Below, in pieces: positions 52,402-61,546 of a stretch of 64,000 nucleotides of DNA. Made by a program: the position numbers and the translations under genes. Each line of letters starts with the position of its first letter. Position 1 is the stretch's first letter. This DNA is from Schleiferia thermophila (GTDB lineage Bacteria > Bacteroidota > Bacteroidia > Flavobacteriales > Schleiferiaceae), in NCBI RefSeq assembly GCF_003337435.1, contig NZ_QPJS01000003.1:1-64000 (forward strand), given 5' to 3'. The notes beneath the pieces are model-generated. The model saw only the letters and a program-made list of their open reading frames with translations, did not search any database and was not told the DNA's origin.

Positions 52402-53223
52402 TTATTTACTTTGTTTATGGTTGTATTTGACCAACAGGTCTATCAGAGAAATGGAAGCCTCTTCCATAGAGTTGGTGATGCTGTCGATTTTGGCAATGAT
52501 GTAATTGTAAAACACCTGAAGAATCATGGCTACGATAAGACCAAATACAGTGGTAAGCAGCGCTACCTTAATACCACCAGCTACCAGTGAAGGAGAAATA
52601 TCGCCAGCAGCTTCAATTGCATCGAACGCTTGAATCATACCAATTACTGTACCCATAAACCCCAGCATTGGAGCAAGTGCGATGAAGAGCGAAATCCAGG
52701 ATACTCCTCTTTCGAGTTGTCCCATCATTACCCCTCCATAGGAAACGATTGATTTTTCTACAATGTCGATTCCTTCACTGTATCTGTCAAGTCCCTGGTA
52801 GAAGATGGATGCGACAGGCCCACGAGTGTTGCGGCAAATTTCTTTGGCTTTTTCAATACCGCCACTATTGAGCGCATCTTCTACTTTGGCGATAAGTTTT
52901 TCATTATTTGTATTGGCCAGGTTGAGATATATTATTCTTTCAATACTGATGGCAAGACCCAGGATTAAGGCTATAAGAACAATTCCCATAAACTCCGGAC
53001 CACCTTCAATGAATTTTTCTTTGATGATTTGGTGGAAAGTTTTTTCTTCCTGTACTTCTTCCACCGGAGTAGCCTGGATTGATGTTTCACTTTGTTCCTG
53101 GGCCTGTGCTTCTGTCTGCTCAGATTGTACCTCTGTGGTTTGTTCGTCCTGAGCTACAATGGAGGTAGAAGAAAACATCAGCATTAAAGCTGAAATTGCA
53201 AGTGCAGAGAGCGCTTTTCTCAT
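52402..53223 (-). CDS. exbB: ExbB/TolQ/MotA proton channel with N-terminal extension
   Basis: This 273-residue member of the MotA/TolQ/ExbB family has a signal-like N-terminus (ALAISALMLMFSS). A Gln/Glu/Thr-rich, low-complexity stretch of about 40 residues (25-65) follows, then the three-helix channel core with LAPMLGFMGTVIGMIQAFD, the conserved motif lining the proton path. No TonB gene is nearby. The tRNA-Ser 3' end lies 40 bp upstream on the same strand, so the two might share a transcript. Confidence 0.92.
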   Translation of the reverse strand: MRKALSALAISALMLMFSSTSIVAQDEQTTEVQSEQTEAQAQEQSETSIQATPVEEVQEEKTFHQIIKEKFIEGGPEFMGIVLIALILGLAISIERIIYLNLANTNNEKLIAKVEDALNSGGIEKAKEICRNTRGPVASIFYQGLDRYSEGIDIVEKSIVSYGGVMMGQLERGVSWISLFIALAPMLGFMGTVIGMIQAFDAIEAAGDISPSLVAGGIKVALLTTVFGLIVAMILQVFYNYIIAKIDSITNSMEEASISLIDLLVKYNHKQSK

Positions 53224-53263
53224 ACTGTTGTTGATTTGGGTTATTAAATTTAGTAAAATTTAG

Positions 53264-53351
53264 CGGAGAGAAAGGGATTCGAACCCTTGATACCCTTTAG
53301 GGGTATACACGCTTTCCAGGCGTGTTCCTTCAACCACTCGGACACCTCTCC
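53264..53351 (-). tRNA. tRNA-Ser (anticodon GGA)
   Basis: This 88-nt minus-strand tRNA has acceptor GGAGAGG/TCTCTCC with discriminator G, anticodon loop CTGGAAA (GGA, reads UCC/UCU), a long variable arm (TACCCCTAAAGGGTA) typical of serine tRNAs, and T-arm AAGGGTTCGAATCCCTT. The 3' CCA is not encoded. Confidence 0.97.
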
Positions 53352-53355
53352 AATA

Positions 53356-53376
53356 TTTTACGAATTAATCGTAAAA
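53356..53376. repeat. 8-bp inverted repeat upstream of tRNA-Ser
   Basis: TTTTACGA (53356-53363) and TCGTAAAA (53369-53376) are perfect inverted copies around ATTAA. The pair lies between the ansA stop and the tRNA 5' end on the minus strand. It could be a weak terminator for ansA or part of the tRNA promoter region. Confidence 0.5.
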
Positions 53377-53422
53377 ACGGGCGCAATTTAACAAAATTTC
53401 ATTTTCATCAACAAGGCTTAAA

Positions 53423-54451
53423 TTATTTTACCGTTAGTTCACCGGATATTGATGTCTGAAACATTTTTCTGAAATCATTAGGATTTTTGATCTGTGGTAA
53501 AATGTTCATCGTCTTGGTGATAGCTGCTTCTCGAGTCATATCGTATCCGCTGATTACATCCAAATCCATGAGCCATCGGCTTACTTCGTATTTTCCCATC
53601 TTCACCGATCCCGATTTACACTGAGATATATTGATTACGGGGATATTTCTATCTCTGAAACTTTTTAAAAGTATTCCTAGCTCCGGGTCTTTGGGGGCGT
53701 TGCCTGAGCCGTAAGTTAGTAGAATCAGCGCTTTGAGTTCGGCTGAGTTTTCAAGTACTTTTCGAATCCATTTGAAGTTTATACCAGGAAAAAGACTTAT
53801 ATTCAAAATATTTGAATCAATCTGCGGCTGGAACTCCAGGGGGTTTACCGGCGCAGGCATCAGATACGGATGATTGAGAGTAATCTCGAGTCCTGCCTCT
53901 CCAAGCAATGGATAGTTTGGACTGGAGTAGGCTTTGAAGGATTCAGAAGAATGCTTGTACGTGCGATTTCCTCGATAGAGTTTATATTCAAAGTAAATGA
54001 CGGATTCTCGTATAGCTGGTGTACCATCAGGATCTTCCAAAAGTGCTAATTCAATACTGGTGAGCAAATTTTCCTTTCCATCCGTACGGATGATGTTGAT
54101 GGGGAGTTGAGAGCCGGTAAAAATTATAGGTTTATTCAGATTTCTGAGCATAAAACTCAAAGCCGATGCGGTAAATGCCATAGTATCGCTCCCATGTAAT
54201 ACCACAAAACCATTGTAGTGATTGTAATTTTCATAAATCTGTGTTGCGAGCTTTACCCAAAGTTCTGGAGTCATCTCTGTAGAGTCTATTGGCTGCTCCC
54301 AACTGTGGAAATCGATAGATGCCGGAAGGTCATTCAATTCCGGAATCAGCTTGTAGAGTTGTTCAAATTCGACAGGTATCAGGGCACCATTTGTACCTGT
54401 TTTGGACATTCCGATAGTACCGCCGGTATAGATAACCAGAATTTTTTTCAT
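53423..54451 (-). CDS. ansA: Type I L-asparaginase
   Basis: This 342-residue enzyme converts asparagine to aspartate and ammonia. The N-terminal catalytic motif YTGGTIGMSK and the second threonine motif VLHGSDTMAFTASAL are both present, with MLRNLNKPIIFTGSQ between subdomains. It has no signal peptide, so it is the cytoplasmic type. I prefer the ATG at 54451 because it forms an ATGA overlap with the tatD stop; the ATG at 54457 would add two residues. Confidence 0.93.
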   Translation of the reverse strand: MKKILVIYTGGTIGMSKTGTNGALIPVEFEQLYKLIPELNDLPASIDFHSWEQPIDSTEMTPELWVKLATQIYENYNHYNGFVVLHGSDTMAFTASALSFMLRNLNKPIIFTGSQLPINIIRTDGKENLLTSIELALLEDPDGTPAIRESVIYFEYKLYRGNRTYKHSSESFKAYSSPNYPLLGEAGLEITLNHPYLMPAPVNPLEFQPQIDSNILNISLFPGINFKWIRKVLENSAELKALILLTYGSGNAPKDPELGILLKSFRDRNIPVINISQCKSGSVKMGKYEVSRWLMDLDVISGYDMTREAAITKTMNILPQIKNPNDFRKMFQTSISGELTVK

Positions 54452-55227
54452 CGCCATGCTATTGGGAAGAGATTTTTAGCATTGTTCCAAGTGATGCTCG
54501 CCAATTCGCTAAAGGTTTTTGAGTAAATTTCTGAAAGTTTTTTTACGGTTTCCACCATTAAGGCCGGCTCATTTCTCTTGCCTCTATGAGGCATCGGGCT
54601 GAGGTAAGGAGCATCTGTTTCCGTCAAAATTCGCTCCAGTGGAACATGTTTTAAAACATCGGGTAGAGTAGTTTTTTTATAGGTTACAACCCCACCTATG
54701 CCCAAATAAAATCCAAAATCTACTATCCAGGCGGCTTGCTCTTTATCTCCGGTGAAGCAGTGAAAAACACCTTTAAGACCAGTATTGCGAAAGGGGTTGA
54801 GTACCTCGGCGATTTCATTAAATGCATTTCTAGAATGAATGACTAATGGTAAATCAAATTCCAATGCCCAGCGGATTTGTTCTTTAAATGAGGCAATTTG
54901 GACTTCTAGTGTTGAAGTATCCCAATAGAGGTCAATACCCGTTTCGCCAATAGCGATGATTTTATCAGAATTGGCTTTCAGGTAAGAATAAATTTTGGCT
55001 AGCTGGATTTGATAGTCTTCTTTTACAGAGGATGGATGAAGGCCTGCCATCGGATACACATCCATGTGGTCAATCACAAGACGGTGAAGGGGTTCAAGTG
55101 TGGTGGCATCGATATTTGGTAAAAAAAACTTCTCTACTCCAGCTGTTCTGGCTTTTGAAAGCACCTCGTCGAGGTCTTGATTAAAATCGTTAAGATAGAT
55201 ATGGCAATGCGTGTCTACCAGTTTCAT
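54448..55227 (-). CDS. tatD: TatD-family metal-dependent hydrolase
   Basis: This 259-residue TIM-barrel deoxyribonuclease-like hydrolase keeps the TatD metal ligands: DTHCHIY (His7, His9), IGETGIDLYWD, LVIHSRNAF, VFHCFTG and LTETDAPYLSP. It overlaps ansA by 4 nt and is the first gene of that pair. TatD proteins are 3'-5' nucleases for DNA or RNA. Confidence 0.93.
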   Translation of the reverse strand: MKLVDTHCHIYLNDFNQDLDEVLSKARTAGVEKFFLPNIDATTLEPLHRLVIDHMDVYPMAGLHPSSVKEDYQIQLAKIYSYLKANSDKIIAIGETGIDLYWDTSTLEVQIASFKEQIRWALEFDLPLVIHSRNAFNEIAEVLNPFRNTGLKGVFHCFTGDKEQAAWIVDFGFYLGIGGVVTYKKTTLPDVLKHVPLERILTETDAPYLSPMPHRGKRNEPALMVETVKKLSEIYSKTFSELASITWNNAKNLFPIAWR

Positions 55228-55252
55228 GCGGCAAAATAAAGCCCATTGCCTA

Positions 55253-55768
55253 CTATTGCGGAAATTGTATGCGAATATCCGGACTTAAGGCTTTCACAGA
55301 GACGTTTAAAGCGCGGTCTACTAGCTGCATTCCTATTCGGATGGAATCTCCATCAGCCAGGCCGTCCACAGGTATTTCATATTGAATTTCGCCCTCGAGA
55401 CTTTTAACTTGTCCTTTCGGAGTAATATTTTGAATTCGCGCATTGAAATTGAAAGTGTCCTCAATATTCCCCATTTTCAGACTGTAAAGTTCTATCCAGA
55501 GGTTGTGGTAAAATGGACTGGCCTTGTCGAAGGGGGGAAGGGTATCTTCCTGGTTCAGGCCAATATCACCGTCACCATCTCTAAAAGTCATTTCAATTTT
55601 CAACATTCTGATTTCCAATGGTGAAGAGATGAAAAATTCGTGATTTTTATATTCAATCACTGGGATTGGATCGAAACTGCTGAATTTCCGGCAACCCTGA
55701 AACAGGGTTGGGACTAAAATGGTTAAAAAGGCAAGTTTGATTAATTTTGTGAACCAGCGGATATCCAT
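55253..55768 (-). CDS. Lipoprotein of unknown function
   Basis: This 171-residue protein has a lipoprotein signal (MDIRWFTKLI, lipobox LFQGC with Cys near residue 26). I start at the ATG at 55768; the frame stays open further upstream, but the added residues are not signal-like and overlap the divergent gene. The mature part is beta-rich, with the acidic segment FRDGDGDIGLNQEDTLPP that resembles a Ca2+-binding loop. Proteins of this kind are common in Bacteroidota with no known role. It ends 25 bp before the tatD start. Confidence 0.75.
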   Translation of the reverse strand: MDIRWFTKLIKLAFLTILVPTLFQGCRKFSSFDPIPVIEYKNHEFFISSPLEIRMLKIEMTFRDGDGDIGLNQEDTLPPFDKASPFYHNLWIELYSLKMGNIEDTFNFNARIQNITPKGQVKSLEGEIQYEIPVDGLADGDSIRIGMQLVDRALNVSVKALSPDIRIQFPQ

Positions 55769-55789
55769 CGCTGCTAAATTAAAAACAAT

Positions 55790-56773
55790 TTGTTGAAATT
55801 CGATCCAAACGAACTTTTGAACCCAGATCTTCAGGCAGATAAATTTACCGAACTTGCCTTGGAGGTTTTTAAATATCAATACGCGCATAATTCAGTATAC
55901 CGTCAATATTGCAACCTGCTCGATGTATCGGTCAGTTCAGTCACTGATATTGACAAAATCCCCTTTTTACCGATAGAGTTTTTCAAACAATTCAAGGTCG
56001 TTTGCGACGATGCACCTGTCGAAGCGATATTTAGAAGTAGCACTACTACCGGGTTTATCCCTTCGGAACATCATGTATCGCTCGACTGGTATGAGAAAAG
56101 TTTTTTAGGAGGTTTTATGTACTTCTATGGGATGCCCGGTGCCTATTGCATTATCGGTGTATTGCCTTCCTATCTTGAAAGGGGCGATTCGTCACTGGTG
56201 TATATGGTCGATCGCCTGATGCGTATCAGCGGACACAAGGATGGGGGATTTTATCTGTATAACTACAGCGAATTAGAAGATAAGTTACAGAGGTTGACAG
56301 ACAAGGGTGTTCCTCTGATACTATTTGGGGTCACTTTTGCCCTACTGGATTTAGCGGAGAGAAGAAACCTTGAATTGAGCACTACAATCATTATTGAGAC
56401 CGGGGGGATGAAGGGAAGGAGAAAGGAGCTGATAAGGTCTGAACTTCATGACATATTGCATTCAACGCTTCGACCCAAAAGAATTGATTCTGAATATGGT
56501 ATGACGGAGCTTCTGTCGCAGGGGTATAAAATTGGAGATGCTCCTTTCAGACCGGTGCCATGGATGAAGGTGTTGGCAAAAGAAGTTAATGACCCATTTG
56601 GAACATTTACCGACAAAACCGGATTGCTGCACATCATTGACCTCGCAAACATATATAGCTGTTCTTTTATAGCTACGAAGGATTTAGGCAGGGTTTATCC
56701 AGATGGAACTTTTGAGGTATCAGGGAGGTATGATCATTCTGAAGCTAGAGGGTGCAACCTAATGGTCATGTGA
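55790..56773 (+). CDS. LuxE-like acyl-protein synthetase
   Basis: This 327-residue protein resembles LuxE, the acyl-protein synthetase of the bacterial luciferase fatty-acid reductase, which activates an acid as acyl-AMP. Typical segments are FLPIEFFKQF, RSSTTTGFIPSEHHVS and the C-terminal SEYGMTELLSQ. There is no ATG near the start; TTG at 55790 or 55793 must be used, since a stop lies in frame at 55775-55777. No luxC, D, A or B gene is present, so light emission is not implied. Only 21 bp separate it from the divergent lipoprotein gene. Confidence 0.8.
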   Translation: MLKFDPNELLNPDLQADKFTELALEVFKYQYAHNSVYRQYCNLLDVSVSSVTDIDKIPFLPIEFFKQFKVVCDDAPVEAIFRSSTTTGFIPSEHHVSLDWYEKSFLGGFMYFYGMPGAYCIIGVLPSYLERGDSSLVYMVDRLMRISGHKDGGFYLYNYSELEDKLQRLTDKGVPLILFGVTFALLDLAERRNLELSTTIIIETGGMKGRRKELIRSELHDILHSTLRPKRIDSEYGMTELLSQGYKIGDAPFRPVPWMKVLAKEVNDPFGTFTDKTGLLHIIDLANIYSCSFIATKDLGRVYPDGTFEVSGRYDHSEARGCNLMVM

Positions 56774-56832
56774 GTGCCATCGTGTTGTAGTTAGCAGAAG
56801 TTTTCTTCTCCCTTTACACCAGTACAAAAGAA

Positions 56833-56861
56833 AAAAGCCGTCTTTTAAGAAGACGGCTTTT
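56833..56861. terminator. Bidirectional intrinsic terminator
   Basis: AAAAGCCGTCTT (56833-56844) and AAGACGGCTTTT (56850-56861) form a perfect 12-bp stem with loop TTAAG, between the convergent LuxE-like and T9SS-cargo genes. A-rich and T-rich flanks let it work in both directions. Confidence 0.9.
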
Positions 56862-56884
56862 GTGGGGGCAATCTTTTTCTTGAA

Positions 56885-59800
56885 CTACCTTACCAGGGTA
56901 AGCTTTCTGTTGATTAGACCATTGCTGCTATGTATTCTGAGCAGATAATTACCTGCTGGCAGATGGCCGAGGTCCAATTTTTCTGCAAAAACTCCGGATG
57001 CGCTCAGCCAAATCCTATGTAGGAGAACTTTACCGGTCAAATCCGTGATTTCAACTGGGATGGCAGCTTGATCATCACTGAAAGTTATTTCAAAAATACC
57101 GGTACTAGGGTTTGGATATATGCTTATCCTGTCGGCAAGCCGGTTCTCATCCACTCCAATGTTGAACTTCAAAGTGTCGCAATATGTAGCGGCTCCGCAC
57201 TTGTTAAAAGCAGTAAGACAAACCGGATATACGCCATTGGAGGGGAATGTCACTGTAGGATTGAACTGGCTGCTGTTTCCAGCTGACCCAAATGTCCAAT
57301 ACACAGAGTCAGCGTGCGTCACTGCGGAGTTGAAATTCACTACATAATTGGTAACGGAGTATGTAAAAGAAGCAGTAGGTATAGGCTGTATACCTACGGT
57401 CACTGGAGTGCGAATGTTTGAACAACCGGTGGTACCGTAGTGAATGTAACCATTGAAATTTCTGGGCTGGAAGGTAGCACCAAATGGATATGATTTACCT
57501 ACTCCTTCCAGTATGTCCAGTTCGGCATTTGAAGCAAGTATATTTCCCACTGCTGTTCCATTGGTGTAGTTGACATTGGTCGAACCAGTGGTGGTAACAT
57601 AGAACGCGTGAGTGCCTTGGGAGAGAGTTATTGGAGTGGACAAAGTCAGCTTGGTAAAAGGCCCGGTTTGAGTGACATTGACTGCTGTAAAAGTCTGTAG
57701 TAGGGTCCATGCACTTGCATTGGATTCAAATCCCACATGCGTGCCGGTTTTGTGATAAATCTCAAATGTTTGGGGACCAGTAGTTTGTGGCGAAACAGTA
57801 AATCCTGTGATGGTAAGTGTTGATGATTTTACCACTACATTAAACATATTTCCATTTTGCCCGTTGCCGGCTGCTGTAGTAGTTAACAGGGAGTCGGCCT
57901 GTGAGGAGTATCCGAGGTAGTAGGTATTTTGAGCTGAAATACTTGGAACAAAAAATGTATTTCCACTTGCCAATGGAGTGGCAGCTGTGGCTGATGCAAA
58001 CCAATGATAGCCCACCCCAGGGAGGTTTTTGGCTTTCAATGTGATGGTATCAACACCCTGGCAGGCGATGGCTGTATCGGCCTGAGGAGCAAATGGTACA
58101 AATACAGCGGCAAGGCTGATGGTATCGTTGCTTTTGTTTTGATCTACCGAAAGATTGGAATAAGCCACAGCCTGAATGCTTCCACCTACGGATGTATTAA
58201 TTGTGCCAATGGTAATGGTATCGGTAGCATTAAATGCTATAGGCCCCGGATGTGTATAGTTTAAAGTTTGGGTTATGTCACCGGTTAAATTGACCACAAA
58301 AGGAATGTTTACAGCTGGATTGAATCCGTTGTTTCTAACGACGGCTTTGATCAGATGGTTTGTTGAACCACATTGTATTGGGTTTAACCCTTGTACATTC
58401 AGCACTTCGATATCGTGTTCAAAAGGAAGACAGATGTTAACAGGACCAATATATGCACTTGAATCTTGAACTGTAGCGCATTTAGCTCTGACGTAAATAT
58501 CGATACAGGATCCAGCAGGTAAACCGGAAATGGTGGCTGGATTGGTAGTTACATTTACCACAGTACCCACGGCAGAGCCTGGTGAAAATCCCGTTGGTCC
58601 CCATTCCAGATCCCAACTTGTGGCATTACTGCCAGATTGTGTCCAGCTTAAGGTGGCTGTCGTAGCTGTGTTAGAATCCAATGTGAGGTTCATAGGATCA
58701 GGACATGGAGGAAGAGCTTCAATAATCACATCGTCAATAAATAAATACGGACCCCAACCACTGCGGGCGTGAAACTCGATCCTTGCAGTATCGCCCGTAT
58801 AGGCCGGAGGAAGTACGAGGATGCTCTGACTCATTGTAGAAGATGGAGTTAAAGTGCCTGCTCCAGGTGTGTCAAAGGAGGCTCCCTGTAGCATGAGCAG
58901 GGTATCTGAAGCCCCTGAAAGTTTTCTGGCAATGACCACCAGGGTATCTGGCCACGATGATATATATTGATGAGACCATTTAAACTTTACCTGTGCAGGA
59001 ACGCTCAAAATTGCATAAGGGGTATTCATCAGAGCAACGTTGCCAGAAGGAAATGACCAAAACTGGGCTACAGCCATTTCTGCTGTGGCATCGTGCTGCC
59101 AGTTGAAGTTTCCATTAGAACTCAAAGTAAAGCAAGAGGGGGGCCAGGTAGTAAAATCTTCTGATACCGGCAAGGACAAAGCTGCACAAGGAGTACTTAT
59201 GGCCAGAGGTCCGACCCATGGGCTCAAGCCCGAGGTACAACTATCACGTACATATACATGGTAACTTGTATTGGGTGAAAGTCCACTGATCGTAAAACTC
59301 AATCCCGTAAACGTACCGGAACCCAGCTCCAGTCCGGCTCCAGGAAGGAAGCCGATGGTACCGTATTCGTATTTTCTGACAATGCCTTGACCGGCAGTAG
59401 CAATATTGATCGTAGCACTAGTAGGACTAATGGATGTTAAAGCTGGATTAGTTGAGGGAACACAGGCAGGAACATTCTCATAATTAAAATTGTCAATAAA
59501 ATAGGTTGCATAAGCAGAGCCAGTTAGCATAAATCCAACATAACGTGTTGAGCTTACGGTATCCATGAAATATACAATTTTTTCCTGATAGGATGAATTC
59601 AATCCTGTAATGGAATCGACAACCGTCAGACCAGCGAGGCTGCCCTCATTTTGCAGTCTTACCACGGTAATTTTGCCGTTTGGTACTGAACTGGCGAAAC
59701 GGGCTCTGATTTGCTTCCCTCCCTGGCCAAGGTCAGCAAATTTTGGCGTGATCAACACGAAAGTATCTGCACCTGACTGATTGATGACAAGGTGATTGGG

Positions 59801-61513
59801 ATTGCTGAATGGTTGTGTAGTCTGCCATGTTTGGCCTTGCTCCACAACTGCATTGGGTCCGAATCCACCGACGTTGGCAATGCTCCAGCATTCCGGTCGC
59901 TGACCGGTAGGCAGATTGTCAAAGTCTTCCTGATAAATTACTGTAAATGGGGCACATTTGGTGCGGAAGGAAACCGGGGCCGACCATGTGCTTAGGCCAT
60001 TGTTGTTATTTGTACAGTTGTTTTGAACAGACACCTGATAGTTGGTCGTAGGCATCAAGCCGGTAATGAGATAAGAAGTAGTGTTGGAAGTAGCTACAGT
60101 AGTACCGGGAACATTTCCGGGGGCTCCCCAAGAAATATTATATGAACTGCCGCCAGAGGCAACCCAGGTGACCAGTGCTGAAGTATCCGTAATATTGGTG
60201 ACCGTAATGCCCGTCGGAAACGGACAAGGTGGCACTTGCTCGACTATGATGTCCTTTACAAAAACATCAGGTCCAAAACCAGAAATAGCTAAAAATCGTA
60301 TTTCCACAATCTGACCAGTGAACTTAGCAGAGTCCAGCAACAGGATTTCTTCCTGATAGTCGCCTGGGCTTACGGAACTTGAATTGGGTGTGTTGAATGT
60401 CGGACCTTGATGAATTTTCAGTGTATCCCACGTGGAGGATGTAGTAGCTTTTGCCATTACGATGAGCCTGTCATCGGGATAAAAAGACATGTACTGATGA
60501 GACCACTTGTATCGAAGCCATGCATTTGCGCTTACATTTACTGCTCCGGTAGTCATCTGAAAAGTGGTACCCGACACATAAGACCAAAAATTAGCTCGTG
60601 CAGATGAATCCGACTGATTGAAGGTCCATGGTTGCTGCCCTTGATTCACAGCAAAGCATACAGGTGGCCAAGGTGCTAAAGAAGGAGTGTAAGGAAGCGC
60701 AGCAGGTACGCAAAGCGTCGAGACTGTGGGGCCGGAGCTCCATGGGCTGTTTCCTCCTGTACAGACCGCCTGAACATTGAACTTATAAGTAGTGTTCGGA
60801 CTTAAACCTGTAACTGTGTAGGGAGGGGTTACATTATTGACAATGGTTCCGGTCCCCGGTGTAAAGGTACCTGTACCATATTCTACGTTATAAGTACTTG
60901 TATTGCCAGACCAATTCAGAGTGACAGAGTTAGTGCTGACATTCTGAACAGTAATGTTGGAGGGTGGCAAACAAGAGGGCGCGGGGTTCACTAGTATGGT
61001 GTAGTCGTGAGTTTCACCGTATGTAAAAGTAGAGCAGGAGGCTGTAGCAGGAATTGCCGAGAAGTAATTGCTCCTGATCCTGAATCTAAATGTACCGGTA
61101 GGGGTACTTAGAGGAACAGTAACTTGTGTACTGAAAGTCAATGTCGATGGTGAATTCGATGCCCAGATAAATTCGCCTGGATCATCAAAGTCACCATCAT
61201 TGTTGGTATCAATCCAGATGGCAAAATACTGATTTTGGAAATTGGTCGTAATACTTAGCGTGTAGGTTAATCCTTGGTTAACGATAATGGTATCGTTTAG
61301 ATAAGAAGAATATCCCACATTTCCAGACGGACAACCGGTAGCAGTCTGCGAGACGTTTGCAAATGAAAAATTGTCGATATCATCACCAAAGGAACATCCT
61401 GAAGTGTACAAATTCGTCGTGCAGTAAGTTTGCCCGAAAATTTTGGGTGGAAAAGTTGTTCCTAAAACAGCTAAAAATAGAAGTAGAAACCCTCGGTGTA
61501 CTGTTCGTGCCAT
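56885..61513 (-). CDS. T9SS-exported multidomain surface protein (GEVED, Fn3, PKD, type A sorting domain)
   Basis: This 1542-residue protein has a signal peptide (cleavage near FGQ, residue 28) and a GEVED domain (about 30-175). Three alternating pairs of fibronectin III and MAM/jelly-roll-like modules follow (Fn3 about 180-270, 430-520, 685-775; jelly-roll-like about 275-425, 525-680, 780-935). After a fourth Fn3 (about 940-1030) come a CARDB-like domain (1035-1140), an Ig-like region, a PKD domain (about 1378-1450) and a C-terminal sorting domain (1455-1542; SIYPNPSTG, LPAGNYLLRI). The motif KWSHQY recurs in the first and third jelly-roll modules. It is a typical T9SS type A cargo, probably an adhesin or binding protein at the cell surface. 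Confidence 0.93.
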   Translation of the reverse strand: MARTVHRGFLLLFLAVLGTTFPPKIFGQTYCTTNLYTSGCSFGDDIDNFSFANVSQTATGCPSGNVGYSSYLNDTIIVNQGLTYTLSITTNFQNQYFAIWIDTNNDGDFDDPGEFIWASNSPSTLTFSTQVTVPLSTPTGTFRFRIRSNYFSAIPATASCSTFTYGETHDYTILVNPAPSCLPPSNITVQNVSTNSVTLNWSGNTSTYNVEYGTGTFTPGTGTIVNNVTPPYTVTGLSPNTTYKFNVQAVCTGGNSPWSSGPTVSTLCVPAALPYTPSLAPWPPVCFAVNQGQQPWTFNQSDSSARANFWSYVSGTTFQMTTGAVNVSANAWLRYKWSHQYMSFYPDDRLIVMAKATTSSTWDTLKIHQGPTFNTPNSSSVSPGDYQEEILLLDSAKFTGQIVEIRFLAISGFGPDVFVKDIIVEQVPPCPFPTGITVTNITDTSALVTWVASGGSSYNISWGAPGNVPGTTVATSNTTSYLITGLMPTTNYQVSVQNNCTNNNNGLSTWSAPVSFRTKCAPFTVIYQEDFDNLPTGQRPECWSIANVGGFGPNAVVEQGQTWQTTQPFSNPNHLVINQSGADTFVLITPKFADLGQGGKQIRARFASSVPNGKITVVRLQNEGSLAGLTVVDSITGLNSSYQEKIVYFMDTVSSTRYVGFMLTGSAYATYFIDNFNYENVPACVPSTNPALTSISPTSATINIATAGQGIVRKYEYGTIGFLPGAGLELGSGTFTGLSFTISGLSPNTSYHVYVRDSCTSGLSPWVGPLAISTPCAALSLPVSEDFTTWPPSCFTLSSNGNFNWQHDATAEMAVAQFWSFPSGNVALMNTPYAILSVPAQVKFKWSHQYISSWPDTLVVIARKLSGASDTLLMLQGASFDTPGAGTLTPSSTMSQSILVLPPAYTGDTARIEFHARSGWGPYLFIDDVIIEALPPCPDPMNLTLDSNTATTATLSWTQSGSNATSWDLEWGPTGFSPGSAVGTVVNVTTNPATISGLPAGSCIDIYVRAKCATVQDSSAYIGPVNICLPFEHDIEVLNVQGLNPIQCGSTNHLIKAVVRNNGFNPAVNIPFVVNLTGDITQTLNYTHPGPIAFNATDTITIGTINTSVGGSIQAVAYSNLSVDQNKSNDTISLAAVFVPFAPQADTAIACQGVDTITLKAKNLPGVGYHWFASATAATPLASGNTFFVPSISAQNTYYLGYSSQADSLLTTTAAGNGQNGNMFNVVVKSSTLTITGFTVSPQTTGPQTFEIYHKTGTHVGFESNASAWTLLQTFTAVNVTQTGPFTKLTLSTPITLSQGTHAFYVTTTGSTNVNYTNGTAVGNILASNAELDILEGVGKSYPFGATFQPRNFNGYIHYGTTGCSNIRTPVTVGIQPIPTASFTYSVTNYVVNFNSAVTHADSVYWTFGSAGNSSQFNPTVTFPSNGVYPVCLTAFNKCGAATYCDTLKFNIGVDENRLADRISIYPNPSTGIFEITFSDDQAAIPVEITDLTGKVLLHRIWLSASGVFAEKLDLGHLPAGNYLLRIHSSNGLINRKLTLVR

Positions 61514-61530
61514 ATGATTTTCATTTTTAT

Positions 61531-61538
61531 CAAAGGTA
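61531..61538 (-). promoter_or_regulatory. TAnnTTTG -7 box for the T9SS cargo gene
   Basis: The minus strand reads TACCTTTG, an exact -7 match 17 bp before the ATG at 61513, so the leader would be only about ten nucleotides. It lies in the 33-bp gap to the divergent lipoprotein gene. Confidence 0.4.
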
Positions 61539-61546
61539 TTAGTTTA

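Noticed and set aside
55790-56773. LuxE-like gene as part of a bioluminescence (lux) operon
   Set aside because: No luciferase, reductase or thioesterase gene is nearby; LuxE-like proteins are common in Bacteroidota without light emission.
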